NCBI RefSeq assembly: GCF_000974985.2
Contig: NZ_LAVA02000039.1
Span: 1 to 64,000, forward strand
Direction: 5' to 3'
Origin: Streptomyces mangrovisoli
GTDB lineage: Bacteria > Actinomycetota > Actinomycetes > Streptomycetales > Streptomycetaceae
DNA: 64,000 nucleotides
This document shows, one piece after another, positions 25,670 to 33,536 of this stretch. A program made the position numbers and the translations under genes. The notes under the pieces were generated by a model. It was not told where the DNA came from. It saw nothing but the letters and a program-made list of their open reading frames with translations, and ran no database searches. Every line of letters begins with the position of its first letter. The first letter of the stretch is position 1.

Positions 25670-26096
25670 GGCCGGTCCTCCTCTTGCTGAGGGCGTGGGG
25701 GCGGGGAAAGGCGGAAAATGGGGAAAAGGAGGGGCCCGAACCGGCTACGGCCGGGCCCCGCCCGCCAAAGGGGTCCGATGCGAACCCCCTACTCGTTTGG
25801 CGTCAAACAACATATGAAGCGACCGGACCCTGGTCAATAGCTATCCGGATGGATAAATTTTTGCGGCCGGACTCTTGCGGGGAGGTGGCGCGCTGCCTAC
25901 CGTTTGGGCTCAAACCTCAAGGCGGTTCCCGCCCCGCGCAAGCTCCTCGCAGACTCCCCGCGACCTCTCCGTGAGTCCTCCGCGAGCCCTCTGCGAGCTC
26001 CTTGCGGCGGTACGACACCGCCCCGATCGCCTGCTCCCCCGGCGCCCGAATCCAGGGCCCGCGGGAGGCGTCCCGACATCCCCCGAGGAGATCCCG
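25670..26096. promoter_or_regulatory. Divergent promoter region between ferredoxin and ligase operons
   Basis: A 427-bp gap without a gene. Its middle (about 25800-25870) is strikingly A/T-rich for this genome, including GGATAAATTTTTG, as expected for back-to-back promoters. It contains two 14-bp palindromes with GTTTG/CAAAC arms, 107 bp apart: GTTTGGCGTCAAAC at 25795-25808 and GTTTGGGCTCAAAC at 25902-25915. Their placement on either side of the A/T-rich centre fits one operator for each direction. The right part (25920-26090) is GC-rich leader. Confidence 0.65.
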
Positions 26097-27452
26097 GTGA
26101 GCGCATCCGACTCCCCGCCCGACCGCCGTCACCTGGACCGGCTCAGCGCCGAGGGCATCGACGTCGTACGGGTGACCTACCCCGACCTCATCGGCACCGA
26201 GCGGGCCCGCGACGTCCTGGTGGACCACCTGCCCGCGGCCTGCGACCACGGCCTGGCCTTCTGCCGCGCCGTCTACCACACCACCCCGCAGGGCGACGTG
26301 GTCCCGGTCTCCGGCGGCCTGGACGCGGGACTGCCCGACGTCAGCGTGCGCCCCGACCTGTCCACCCTCGCCCCGCTCCCCTGGGAGCCCGGCGTGGCCA
26401 CCTGCCTAGCCGACGCCACCGACCCGGCGACCGGGCAGCCCACCCCCGAGTCGCCGCGCGCCCTGCTGCGCACCGTGCTCGACCGGTGCGCCGAGCACGG
26501 CCTGAGCCCGGTCGTCGGTCCGGAGCTGGAGTACTTCCTGTGCGAGCCGGACGCCGAGACCCCGCGCGGCTGGCGCCGCTACAGCGGGACGCCGGGCGCC
26601 GTGTACACGGCCGGCCTGCGCGCCGACCCGGACAACCATCTGCTGCGCACCCTGAGGCAGTTGCGGGGCCTCGGCATCGGTGTCACCAACGGCAACCACG
26701 AGTTCGACGGCGGCCAGTTCGAGATCAACCTGACCCACTCCGACGCGCTCGACGCGGCGGACCGCGCCTTCCGCTTCAAGTCGGCGGTCAAGGAACTGGC
26801 CCGCAAGGAGGGCCGCCTGGCCACCTTCATGGCCAAGCCGTTCAACGACGCGGGCGGCTCCGGCTTCCATCTCCACCTGTCCTGCGCGGACCTGGACGGG
26901 CGCAACGTCTTCGCCGACCCGGCGGCGCCCTACGGCCTGTCCGCCACCGCCCGGCACGCGGTGGCCGGCGTCCTCGCGCACGCCCCGGCCCTGGCCGCGC
27001 TGGCCAACCCGACCGTCAACTCCTACAAGCGGTTCGGGCCCGACACCCTCGCGCCCTGGCTGATCGACTGGGGCCTGGACAACCGCAGCGCGATGGTCCG
27101 CATCCCGCCGGAGCGCGGCGCGGGCGCCCGCCTGGAGCTGCGCCTGGGCGACGCCAGCGCCAACCCCTACCTGCTGATCGCCGGAACCGTCGCCGCCGCC
27201 CTGCTGGGCGTCCAGGCCGGCGAGGAGCCGCCCGCCCCGCTGGAGGGCTACGGCTACGACCCGAGCAGGTCGGCCCTGCTGCCGACCTCCCTGCCCGCCG
27301 CCCTCGACGCGTTCGAGGCGGACACCGCCCTGACCGACCTCCTCGGCAAGGACTTCGCCACCGCCTTCCTCAGCTACAAGCGGGACGAAGTAGAACGCTT
27401 CCAACGGCACGTCACCGACTGGGAGTTCACCGAGTACGGCTACCACCTGTGA
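26097..27452 (+). CDS. Glutamine-synthetase-like gamma-glutamyl ligase
   Basis: A 451-residue GlnA-fold enzyme. The GTG lies 6 bases after GAGGAGAT. Recognisable parts are the N-terminal beta-grasp (VRVTYPDLIGTERARDV), GPELEYFL with metal-binding Glu, HEFDGGQFEIN, GGSGFHLHLS, the NSYKRFGPD loop and the C-terminal RLELRLGDASANPYL. Divergence from true GlnA suggests it joins glutamate to an amine instead of ammonia, as PuuA, IpuC or glutamylanilide synthases do. It precedes a P450 by 17 bp. GS-like genes next to P450, ferredoxin and reductase genes are known from mycobacterial morpholine/piperidine (mor/pip) loci. Confidence 0.87.
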   Translation: MSASDSPPDRRHLDRLSAEGIDVVRVTYPDLIGTERARDVLVDHLPAACDHGLAFCRAVYHTTPQGDVVPVSGGLDAGLPDVSVRPDLSTLAPLPWEPGVATCLADATDPATGQPTPESPRALLRTVLDRCAEHGLSPVVGPELEYFLCEPDAETPRGWRRYSGTPGAVYTAGLRADPDNHLLRTLRQLRGLGIGVTNGNHEFDGGQFEINLTHSDALDAADRAFRFKSAVKELARKEGRLATFMAKPFNDAGGSGFHLHLSCADLDGRNVFADPAAPYGLSATARHAVAGVLAHAPALAALANPTVNSYKRFGPDTLAPWLIDWGLDNRSAMVRIPPERGAGARLELRLGDASANPYLLIAGTVAAALLGVQAGEEPPAPLEGYGYDPSRSALLPTSLPAALDAFEADTALTDLLGKDFATAFLSYKRDEVERFQRHVTDWEFTEYGYHL

Positions 27453-27469
27453 CGACCGGGAGATCCATC

Positions 27470-28768
27470 ATGACCACGCACGCCCAGCTGCCCTCCGTCC
27501 GCGAGGCGGTCCAGGAACCGCTTCCGCTGGGGGACGTGAACCTCGCCGACCTCGACAACTTCACGGACGGCGTCACGCCGTACCGCATGTTCCACACCCT
27601 GCGCCACGAGGACCCCGTCCACTGGCAGCCCGAGGAGGAGCCCAACTCCGGCTTCTGGTCGGTGACCCGGCACGCCGACATCGCCCGGGTCGACCGCGAC
27701 GCGGAGACCTTCACCTCCACCCGGTTCGTCAACCTGGAAGAGGTCGACGACGACCAGATCAAGAAGCGCGCCTCCATCCTGGAGCTCGACGGCGTCCGCC
27801 ACCGCGCCCTGCGCAGCCTGATCCAGCGCCAGTTCGGCGCGACCGTGATCAACGGCTACACCGACTTCCTGCGCGGCCTGACCGCGCAGACCCTCGACGC
27901 GGCGCTCGCCAAGGGCTCGTTCGACTTCGTGAAGGAGGTCTCCGCCGACTTCCCGATCAACGTGCTGGCCCGCCTGCTCGACGTGCCGCCGGAGGACAAC
28001 CAGCAGCTCATCGACTGGGGCAACCGGATCATCGGCAACACCGACCCGGACTACGCCGACGTGCTGCTGCACAGCGCCGAGAGCGAGAAGTACCGCGACC
28101 TGCCGTTCCGCTCCCCCGCCTCCCTCGAAGTCTTCGACTACGGACGGGAACTGGCCCGCCAGCGGCGCGGTGGCGACGGCACCGACCTGGTCTCCCGCCT
28201 GGTCAACCAGACCCCGCGCGACGGAGTCCCGCTGTCCGGGCAGGACTTCGACAACTTCTTCCTGCTGCTGGTGGTCGCGGGCAACGAGACCACCCGGCAC
28301 ACCATCTCCCACTCGATGCTGGCCCTGCTCCAGCACCCCGAGCAGCTCGCCCGCCTCAAGGACGACCCCTCGCTCATCCCCACGGCCGTCGAGGAGTTCC
28401 TGCGCTGGGCCTCCCCCGTCTACCACTTCCGCCGCACCGCCACCCGTGACGTCGAGCTCGGCGGCAAGCGGATCAAGGAAGGCGACAAGGTCGTCATGTG
28501 GTACGCCTCCGGCAACCGCGACGAGGAGGTCTTCGGCGACCCCTACGAGTTCGACGTGGCCCGGCAGAACAACGACCACGTCACCTTCGGCAAGGGCAGC
28601 CCGCACCTGTGCCTGGGCAACCTGCTCGCCCGCACCGAGATCCGCATCATGTTCGAGGAGCTCATCCCGCGCATCGCGGACATCCGGCTGGCCGGCGACA
28701 TCCCGCGGGTCCGCTCGAACTTCGTCAACGGCATCAAGAAGCTGCCGGTCGAGGTGACGACGGTCTGA
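27470..28768 (+). CDS. Cytochrome P450
   Basis: A 432-residue soluble bacterial P450. The I-helix reads AGNETT (residues 270-275), the K-helix ExxR pair is Glu309/Arg312, and the heme loop FGKGSPHLCLG places the thiolate at Cys381. The spacing and the NRDEEVFGDPYEFDV segment resemble CYP124/CYP125-type enzymes, but I cannot assign a CYP family. The redox partners are probably the ferredoxin and reductase encoded divergently. Translation follows the ligase by 17 bp. It could oxidise the amine before or after gamma-glutamylation; no flavin amine oxidase is visible in the region. Confidence 0.94.
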   Translation: MTTHAQLPSVREAVQEPLPLGDVNLADLDNFTDGVTPYRMFHTLRHEDPVHWQPEEEPNSGFWSVTRHADIARVDRDAETFTSTRFVNLEEVDDDQIKKRASILELDGVRHRALRSLIQRQFGATVINGYTDFLRGLTAQTLDAALAKGSFDFVKEVSADFPINVLARLLDVPPEDNQQLIDWGNRIIGNTDPDYADVLLHSAESEKYRDLPFRSPASLEVFDYGRELARQRRGGDGTDLVSRLVNQTPRDGVPLSGQDFDNFFLLLVVAGNETTRHTISHSMLALLQHPEQLARLKDDPSLIPTAVEEFLRWASPVYHFRRTATRDVELGGKRIKEGDKVVMWYASGNRDEEVFGDPYEFDVARQNNDHVTFGKGSPHLCLGNLLARTEIRIMFEELIPRIADIRLAGDIPRVRSNFVNGIKKLPVEVTTV

Positions 28769-28770
28769 TC

Positions 28771-28890
28771 GGCCGACTCTTCAGGGCCGCGGCCGACTCT
28801 TCAGGGCCGCGGCTCCGCCCGGGGGGCGATCCTCAAGGACGCGGGTCCGCCCGGGAGGGCGATCCTCAAGGACGCGGGTCCGCCTGGGAG
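28771..28890. repeat. Two tandem duplications after the P450 gene
   Basis: A perfect 20-bp duplication (GGCCGACTCTTCAGGGCCGC, 28771-28810) is followed by two copies of a 33-bp unit beginning GCGATCCTCAAGGACGCGGG. The second 33-bp copy contains the stop codon of the convergent MarR gene, so the duplication copied the gene end. Confidence 0.85.
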
Positions 28891-29291
28891 TTGAGCCGGT
28901 CCAGCAGGACGAGCAGGGCGGCGCGGTCGTCGCCGGTCAGCGGGGCGAAGCACTCCGCCAGCACCTCCCCGGCGACCGCGTGCCCCGCGGCCAGGACCCG
29001 CTCCCCCGCAGGGGTGAGGTGATGTTCGATGCGCCGGCCGTGCCCCGGCCGGCGCTCGACCAGGTCCTGCGCGGCCAGCCGCCCGACGAGCGTGCCGAAC
29101 GCCTGCTCGCTCTGGAAGGTCGCGGCCGCCAGCTCCCGCGCGGACGCGCCCGGTGTACGGCTGATCGCGCGCAGCGCGTCCCACTGGGCGAGCGTGGTGC
29201 CCGCCGACGCGAGGGCGCTGTCCAGCGCCCGGTGCTGGCGGTACTGGGTCTGCTTGACCGCCCGGCCGAGACGTTGCAGGTCATCGTGCAT
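28866..29291 (-). CDS. MarR-family regulator
   Basis: A 141-residue winged-helix protein with HTH at about 45-90 (SARELAAATFQSEQAFGTLVGRLAAQDLVERR) and a typical wing (GRRIEHHLTPAG). It is divergent from an alpha/beta hydrolase gene; the 61-bp gap contains a perfect 12-bp palindrome. It most likely represses both itself and the hydrolase in response to a small ligand. The stop codon lies in one copy of a 33-bp duplication. Confidence 0.9.
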   Translation of the reverse strand: MHDDLQRLGRAVKQTQYRQHRALDSALASAGTTLAQWDALRAISRTPGASARELAAATFQSEQAFGTLVGRLAAQDLVERRPGHGRRIEHHLTPAGERVLAAGHAVAGEVLAECFAPLTGDDRAALLVLLDRLNSQADPRP

Positions 29292-29312
29292 GAGGGGAGT
29301 CTACCCGACGAC

Positions 29313-29324
29313 TAAGCTAGCTTA
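29313..29324. promoter_or_regulatory. Palindromic operator TAAGCTAGCTTA
   Basis: A perfect 12-bp palindrome in an A/T-rich 61-bp gap between divergent marR and hydrolase genes, 21 bp from the first and 28 bp from the second. It is the expected size and position for a MarR dimer site that blocks both promoters. Confidence 0.7.
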
Positions 29325-29352
29325 AATAAGCATCTTTAGTTAGGCTGTCGGC

Positions 29353-30180
29353 ATGACGACGACACCTGAACCCACCGCGCCCGAGCACACCACGCGGCCG
29401 CACCCCGACCTGCCGCTCACCGTCCGCGAGGCAGGCGCCGGCCGCCCGGTGCTCGTCCTGCACGGCGGCGGAGGCCCCGCCACCGTCGCGGGACTCGCCG
29501 AGCACCTCTCCCGGGCCGCGCACACCCTCACCCCCGTGCACCCCGGCTGGGACGGCACGCCCCGCCCGGACTGGCTGACCGGGGTCGACGACCTCGCCCT
29601 CGCCTACCTGCGCCTCCTCGCCGACCGGGGTCTGGACGACGTACTGGTCGTCGGCTCCTCCCTCGGCGGCTGGATCGCGGCCGAGATGGCCGTACGGGAC
29701 ACCGCGGGCATCCTCAGCGGGCTGGTCCTGATCGACGCCGTCGGCATCGACGTGCGCGAGGCGCCGATCCCGGACTTCTTCGCGCTCGACGCCCGCGGGG
29801 TCGCCGAGCACTCCTGGCACGACCCCGAGCGCTTCCACGTCGACCCCGCGACCCTGCCGCCCGCCGAACTCGCCCGCCGCGGCGCCAACATGGCCACGAT
29901 GCGGATCCTCGCCGAGGACCCGTACATGCACGACCCGAAGCTGCGGCGCCGCCTCGGCCGGGTCCGCACCCCCGCCCTGCTCGTGTGGGGCGAGAGCGAC
30001 CGCATCGTCACTCCGGCCTACGGCGCCGCGTACGCCGCCTCGTTCGGCGACGGCCGCCTGGAGGTCGTACGGGAGGCGGGCCATCTGCCGCACGTGGAAC
30101 GGCCGGAGGCGGTCCTCGCGCTGGTCGACCGGCACGCGAAGGAGACGGCGGGCGGCCGCCCGGGGACCTCCGCGGACTGA
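29353..30180 (+). CDS. Alpha/beta hydrolase
   Basis: A 275-residue hydrolase. The oxyanion-hole region reads LHGGGGP, the nucleophile elbow GSSLGG gives the catalytic Ser near residue 103, the acid is in WGESD, and the His is in GHLPHVERP. It is similar to meta-cleavage-product hydrolases and esterases. There is no good ribosome site before the ATG, so translation may be inefficient or nearly leaderless. Control by the divergent MarR protein is likely. Substrate unknown. Confidence 0.88.
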   Translation: MTTTPEPTAPEHTTRPHPDLPLTVREAGAGRPVLVLHGGGGPATVAGLAEHLSRAAHTLTPVHPGWDGTPRPDWLTGVDDLALAYLRLLADRGLDDVLVVGSSLGGWIAAEMAVRDTAGILSGLVLIDAVGIDVREAPIPDFFALDARGVAEHSWHDPERFHVDPATLPPAELARRGANMATMRILAEDPYMHDPKLRRRLGRVRTPALLVWGESDRIVTPAYGAAYAASFGDGRLEVVREAGHLPHVERPEAVLALVDRHAKETAGGRPGTSAD

Positions 30181-30203
30181 GCGGGCGGCCGCTCGGCGGC
30201 TAC

Positions 30204-30905
30204 CTACCGCTTGAGCTGCTGGTACAGGTCCGCGAGGTCCCCCGCGAGCGCGGACTTGACCTGGCGCGAGACGTCGTCGGCGAGGACCTCGTACGCGCCG
30301 GACTCGACGCCGTCGAGGGCGGCCGCGGCGATGTCGCGCGGGTCGCTCTTGGGCGCGTCGACGGCGGCGGCCATGTCGGTGTCCACGTACCCGACATGCA
30401 GACCGGTGACCTCGATGCCGCGCGGACGCAGGTGCAGGCGCAGGGAGTTGGACTGCGACCACAGCGCCGCCTTGGAGGCGCTGTAGGGGGTGCCGTCGGC
30501 GAACCAGGACAGCGCCGAGTGGACGTTGAGGATGTGACCGCCGCCGTTGCGCTCGATCACCGGCACGAAGGCCCGGGTGAGCAGCAGGGGGCCGAAGAAG
30601 TTGACCTCCAGGTCGCGGCGGACGTCCTCGATCGGGGAGGCTAGGTAGTCCGCGCCGGTCGCGACGCCCGCGTTGTTGATCAGCACGGTGACGTCCCGCG
30701 CGGCCTCGGCGACGGCCGCCACGGAGGCGGGGTCGGTGACCTCCAGCGCGAGCGGGACCGCGTCGGGGTGCACGACGGAACGCGGGTCGCGGGCGGTGGC
30801 GTAGACCTTGCCGGCGCCTCGCGCGAAGGCCTCCTCCACCAGGGCCTTTCCTATGCCCCGGCTGCCGCCGGTGACGAGGACGACGGAGTTCTTGAGCGTG
30901 GTCAT
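30204..30905 (-). CDS. SDR-family oxidoreductase
   Basis: A 233-residue short-chain dehydrogenase. The cofactor loop is TGGSRGIG, followed by NNAG, and the catalytic set Ser-Tyr-Lys is visible in NVHSALSWFADGTPYSASK. The ATG was chosen because it starts the Rossmann strand (KNSVVLVTGG) and lies just below a GGAGGAAGC site. Two perfect TetR-type operators lie directly upstream, so expression is tightly repressed until an inducer appears. The substrate is unknown; such genes often detoxify reactive carbonyls. Confidence 0.92.
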   Translation of the reverse strand: MTTLKNSVVLVTGGSRGIGKALVEEAFARGAGKVYATARDPRSVVHPDAVPLALEVTDPASVAAVAEAARDVTVLINNAGVATGADYLASPIEDVRRDLEVNFFGPLLLTRAFVPVIERNGGGHILNVHSALSWFADGTPYSASKAALWSQSNSLRLHLRPRGIEVTGLHVGYVDTDMAAAVDAPKSDPRDIAAAALDGVESGAYEVLADDVSRQVKSALAGDLADLYQQLKR

Positions 30906-30926
30906 GGCTTCCTCCGGAAGAGCTGT

Positions 30927-30976
30927 GAAACCGATCGGTTTCCTGCCGTCGCGACCCAACGTAAACCGATCGGTTT
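30927..30976. promoter_or_regulatory. Two TetR-type operators upstream of the SDR gene
   Basis: Two perfect copies of the 14-bp palindrome AAACCGATCGGTTT (30928-30941 and 30963-30976), centres 35 bp apart. They lie 22 and 57 bp before the SDR start. The motif is of the kind bound by TetR-family repressors. No tetR gene adjoins it. A looser palindrome, TTTGA-AAA-TCAAA, lies further up at 31062-31074. Confidence 0.85.
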
Positions 30977-31121
30977 CCGCGCGCAAGCCGCGGAGGAGCA
31001 ACGGAGGAGCCGCGAAGGAGTCGCGATCACGGGGAAGCGGGGACCCACCTGGGGATTCAGCTTTGAAAATCAAACCAGCGGGGTCGGAAAACGGCCGCCG
31101 GGGCGGGGTATCGGGCCGCGG

Positions 31122-31709
31122 TCAGGCGCGGGCGGCCGACGCGGGGCCGAGGGCCTCGGCGCGGGTCTCCAGAATGCGCAGCACGCGCGTGCCCCACTCG
31201 ACGTTGGCCCGCTCCAGGGCCAGACCGCCCTGGAGGGTGAGATAGGGGCCGACCCGGTCGGCGGCCGCGAGGAACTCCTCCTCCGTCCGCCCGGCCAGCA
31301 GCCGCTCCCGCGCCCGCTCGAACCGGGCGAGCTTGGCCGCGGCCCGCTCCACGCGCTCCGTCACCCCGGCCCGCACCGCGTCCAGGTCGCCGACGTCGAC
31401 GCACTGGACCTTGACCATCAGCTCGTCGCGGATGGCCATCGGCTTGCTGGCGGGCTCGGCGGTGTAGGCGCGCACGGCCTCGCGTCCGGCGTCGGTGAGG
31501 GCGAACAGCCTTTTGTTCGGGCGCCGTTCCTGCTCGACGACGCGCGCGGCGACCAGGCCCTCGGCCGCCATGCGCTCCAGCTCGCGGTAGATCTGCTGGG
31601 GTGTGGCCATCCAGAAGTTGGCGACGGACGCGGCGAACCCCTTCGCCAGGTCGTACCCGGATGCCTCACCCTCCAGCAGTGCGGCCATCACCGCGTTGCG
31701 CAGCGCCAT
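31122..31709 (-). CDS. PadR-family transcriptional regulator
   Basis: A 195-residue PadR protein. The N-terminal winged helix (residues about 5-75) shows SGYDLAKGF, IYRELERMAAEGLV and the wing RRPNKRLFALTDAG. A C-terminal helical dimerisation domain of the Vir type follows. It lies divergent from the intradiol dioxygenase gene (131-bp gap) and upstream of the SDR gene. Target unproven; PadR proteins often answer to phenolic compounds, which would fit the neighbouring dioxygenase. Confidence 0.9.
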   Translation of the reverse strand: MALRNAVMAALLEGEASGYDLAKGFAASVANFWMATPQQIYRELERMAAEGLVAARVVEQERRPNKRLFALTDAGREAVRAYTAEPASKPMAIRDELMVKVQCVDVGDLDAVRAGVTERVERAAAKLARFERARERLLAGRTEEEFLAAADRVGPYLTLQGGLALERANVEWGTRVLRILETRAEALGPASAARA

Positions 31710-31840
31710 GCGGTCAACCTAACACCGGGTTGATCAGTGGATACGCGGCCCGGACGACGGAGCTGTCACGGGGTGCGCGGCGGTCGCCTGGTCCAAGGTG
31801 GTGTCCCGCACGCCGTCACCGAAGGAAGGCCACCGCCCCC

Positions 31841-32746
31841 ATGACCCTGTCCCCCGCCGCCCCGCCCACCGAGCAGCAGGCCCGCGAGGAGAGGCTGACC
31901 GAGCAGGTCGTACGGTCCTTCGGCGGCTGCCCGGACCCCCGGCTGGCGGAGCTGATGACGGGCCTGGTCCGCCATCTGCACGCCTATGTCCGCGAGGTGC
32001 GGCTGACCGAGGAGGAGTGGGCCGCGGCGATCGGTTTCCTGACCGCGTGCGGGCACATCACCGACGACCGGCGGCGGGAGTTCGTCATGCTCTCGGACGT
32101 CCTCGGCGCCTCGATGCAGACGATCGCGGTCAACGACACGGGGTGCGGGGCAGCCACCGAGGCGACCGTCGTCGGGCCGTTCTTCCTGGCGGACTCCCCC
32201 GAGGTGCCCTTCGGCGGGGACGTCTCGGGGGGCGCGCCGGGCGAACCCTGCTGGGTGGAGGGCACCGTCACTGACACCGCGGGCGTCCCGCTCGCCGGAG
32301 CCCTGGTCGAGGTCTGGGAGGCCGACGCGGACGGCCGTTACGACGTGCAGTACGCCGACGGGCGCGTCGCGGCCCGCGGCCGGCTGCGCACCGACGCGCG
32401 GGGCCGGTACGCGTTCTGGGGGCTCACCCCGGTGCCGTACCCGATCCCGCACGACGGGCCGGTGGGGCGGCTGCTGGCCGCGACGGGGCGCTCCCCGATG
32501 CGCGCGTCGCATCTGCACTTCAGGGTGGGCCACCCGGAGTGCCGCACCCTGGTCACCCACATCTTCGTCGACGGCGACGAACTGCTGGGCTCCGACGCGG
32601 TGTTCGGCGTACAGGACTCCCTGGTGAAGGAGTTCGTCCGGCAGCCGGCCGGCACACCGGGGCCGGACGGCCGCCGCCTGGACGGCAGTTGGTCGAAGGT
32701 CCGCTTCGACGTCGTGCTCGCCCCGGCGGTCGGCGACCCGCGCTGA
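31841..32746 (+). CDS. Intradiol ring-cleavage dioxygenase (catechol/hydroxyquinol type)
   Basis: A 301-residue Fe(III) enzyme. The ATG follows GAAGGAAGG. The N-terminal helical dimer domain (residues 15-100) precedes the beta-sandwich catalytic domain. Likely iron ligands are Tyr in GRYDVQ, Tyr in VPYPIP, and the two His of ASHLHF. Length and the N-terminal domain fit hydroxyquinol or catechol 1,2-dioxygenases and not protocatechuate 3,4-dioxygenases. No maleylacetate reductase or cycloisomerase gene is nearby, so it acts as an isolated ring-opening step. Possible regulator: the divergent PadR protein. Confidence 0.9.
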   Translation: MTLSPAAPPTEQQAREERLTEQVVRSFGGCPDPRLAELMTGLVRHLHAYVREVRLTEEEWAAAIGFLTACGHITDDRRREFVMLSDVLGASMQTIAVNDTGCGAATEATVVGPFFLADSPEVPFGGDVSGGAPGEPCWVEGTVTDTAGVPLAGALVEVWEADADGRYDVQYADGRVAARGRLRTDARGRYAFWGLTPVPYPIPHDGPVGRLLAATGRSPMRASHLHFRVGHPECRTLVTHIFVDGDELLGSDAVFGVQDSLVKEFVRQPAGTPGPDGRRLDGSWSKVRFDVVLAPAVGDPR

Positions 32747-32882
32747 CGCGTGGCGGGGCTGCGTGCGGCGGCCGTTCCGGCTGAGTACCGGGCCCGCGCG
32801 GGCTGAGTGCGGGTACTCAGGCCCGGAAGGTCCCGGCAACGGATCCTGGAGATCCAAGTTCGCCGGGACCGGGAGACCGAAC

Positions 32883-33536
32883 ATGCTCAGCCGCCTCGCC
32901 GACCTGCTGGTCCCTGCCGTGGGCCGGCTGTCGGTGACCACCGATCCGCGGGCCGTCCTCGCGCCGGGCAGCGTCATCGCCGCGAACCACACCTCGCTGG
33001 CGGACCCCGCCGTCGTGGTCGCCGCCCTGCGCCGGCTCGGCGTGGAGCCGGTCGTCATGGCGGCGGCCGGGCTGTGGCGGATCCCGCTGCTCGGGCGCGC
33101 GCTGGTGCGTGAAGGGCACATCCCCGTCCGGCGGGGCGACCGACGCGCGGCGGAGGCGCTCGACGACGCGGTCCGGGCGCTGGAGCGCGGGCGTCTCGTC
33201 CTGATCTACGCGGAGGGTGGTCTCCCGCGCCGCAGGGACGCCGCCGAGGCGGCACCCGGTGCCTTCCGCAGCGGCCTGTCGCGGCTGGTCCAGCGCACGG
33301 GGGCGGCGGTGGTGCCGGTGGGGCAGGCCGGGGCCCGGCGGGTCGCCTCGGGAAGCCTGGCCAAACAGCTCACGGGGGTGCTGACGGCACCGGTGCGGCG
33401 GCCGGCGCTGCACGTGCACGTGGGCGCTCCGCTGCGGGTGGCGTCGGAGGGTGTGGCCTGGACGGAGGTCGCCCACGGCGCGGTGACGGACGCGTGGCGC
33501 ACGGCGGCGGCGCGGCTCTGCGAACCGGCGGCGTAG
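32883..33536 (+). CDS. PlsC-like lysophospholipid acyltransferase family protein
   Basis: A 217-residue 1-acyl-glycerol-3-phosphate acyltransferase-family protein. The HX4D catalytic motif is NHTSLAD near residue 37; the second block reads IYAEGG in place of the usual PEGT, and the phosphate-binding block is weak. The ATG was chosen over in-frame upstream starts because GGGAGACC lies just before it. There is no clear membrane span. Family is reasonably clear; whether the acceptor is a lipid or another metabolite is not. Confidence 0.82.
   Translation: MLSRLADLLVPAVGRLSVTTDPRAVLAPGSVIAANHTSLADPAVVVAALRRLGVEPVVMAAAGLWRIPLLGRALVREGHIPVRRGDRRAAEALDDAVRALERGRLVLIYAEGGLPRRRDAAEAAPGAFRSGLSRLVQRTGAAVVPVGQAGARRVASGSLAKQLTGVLTAPVRRPALHVHVGAPLRVASEGVAWTEVAHGAVTDAWRTAAARLCEPAA

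Noticed and set aside
15054..28768. Whole catabolic region considered as a mobile island
   Set aside because: No integrase, tRNA border, direct repeat ends or base-composition shift was found; codon use matches the flanks.
31062..31074. TTTGA-AAA-TCAAA considered as a fourth copy of the GTTTG/CAAAC operator
   Set aside because: Centre length and flanks differ from the other sites, and it does not sit near a promoter of the catabolic genes.
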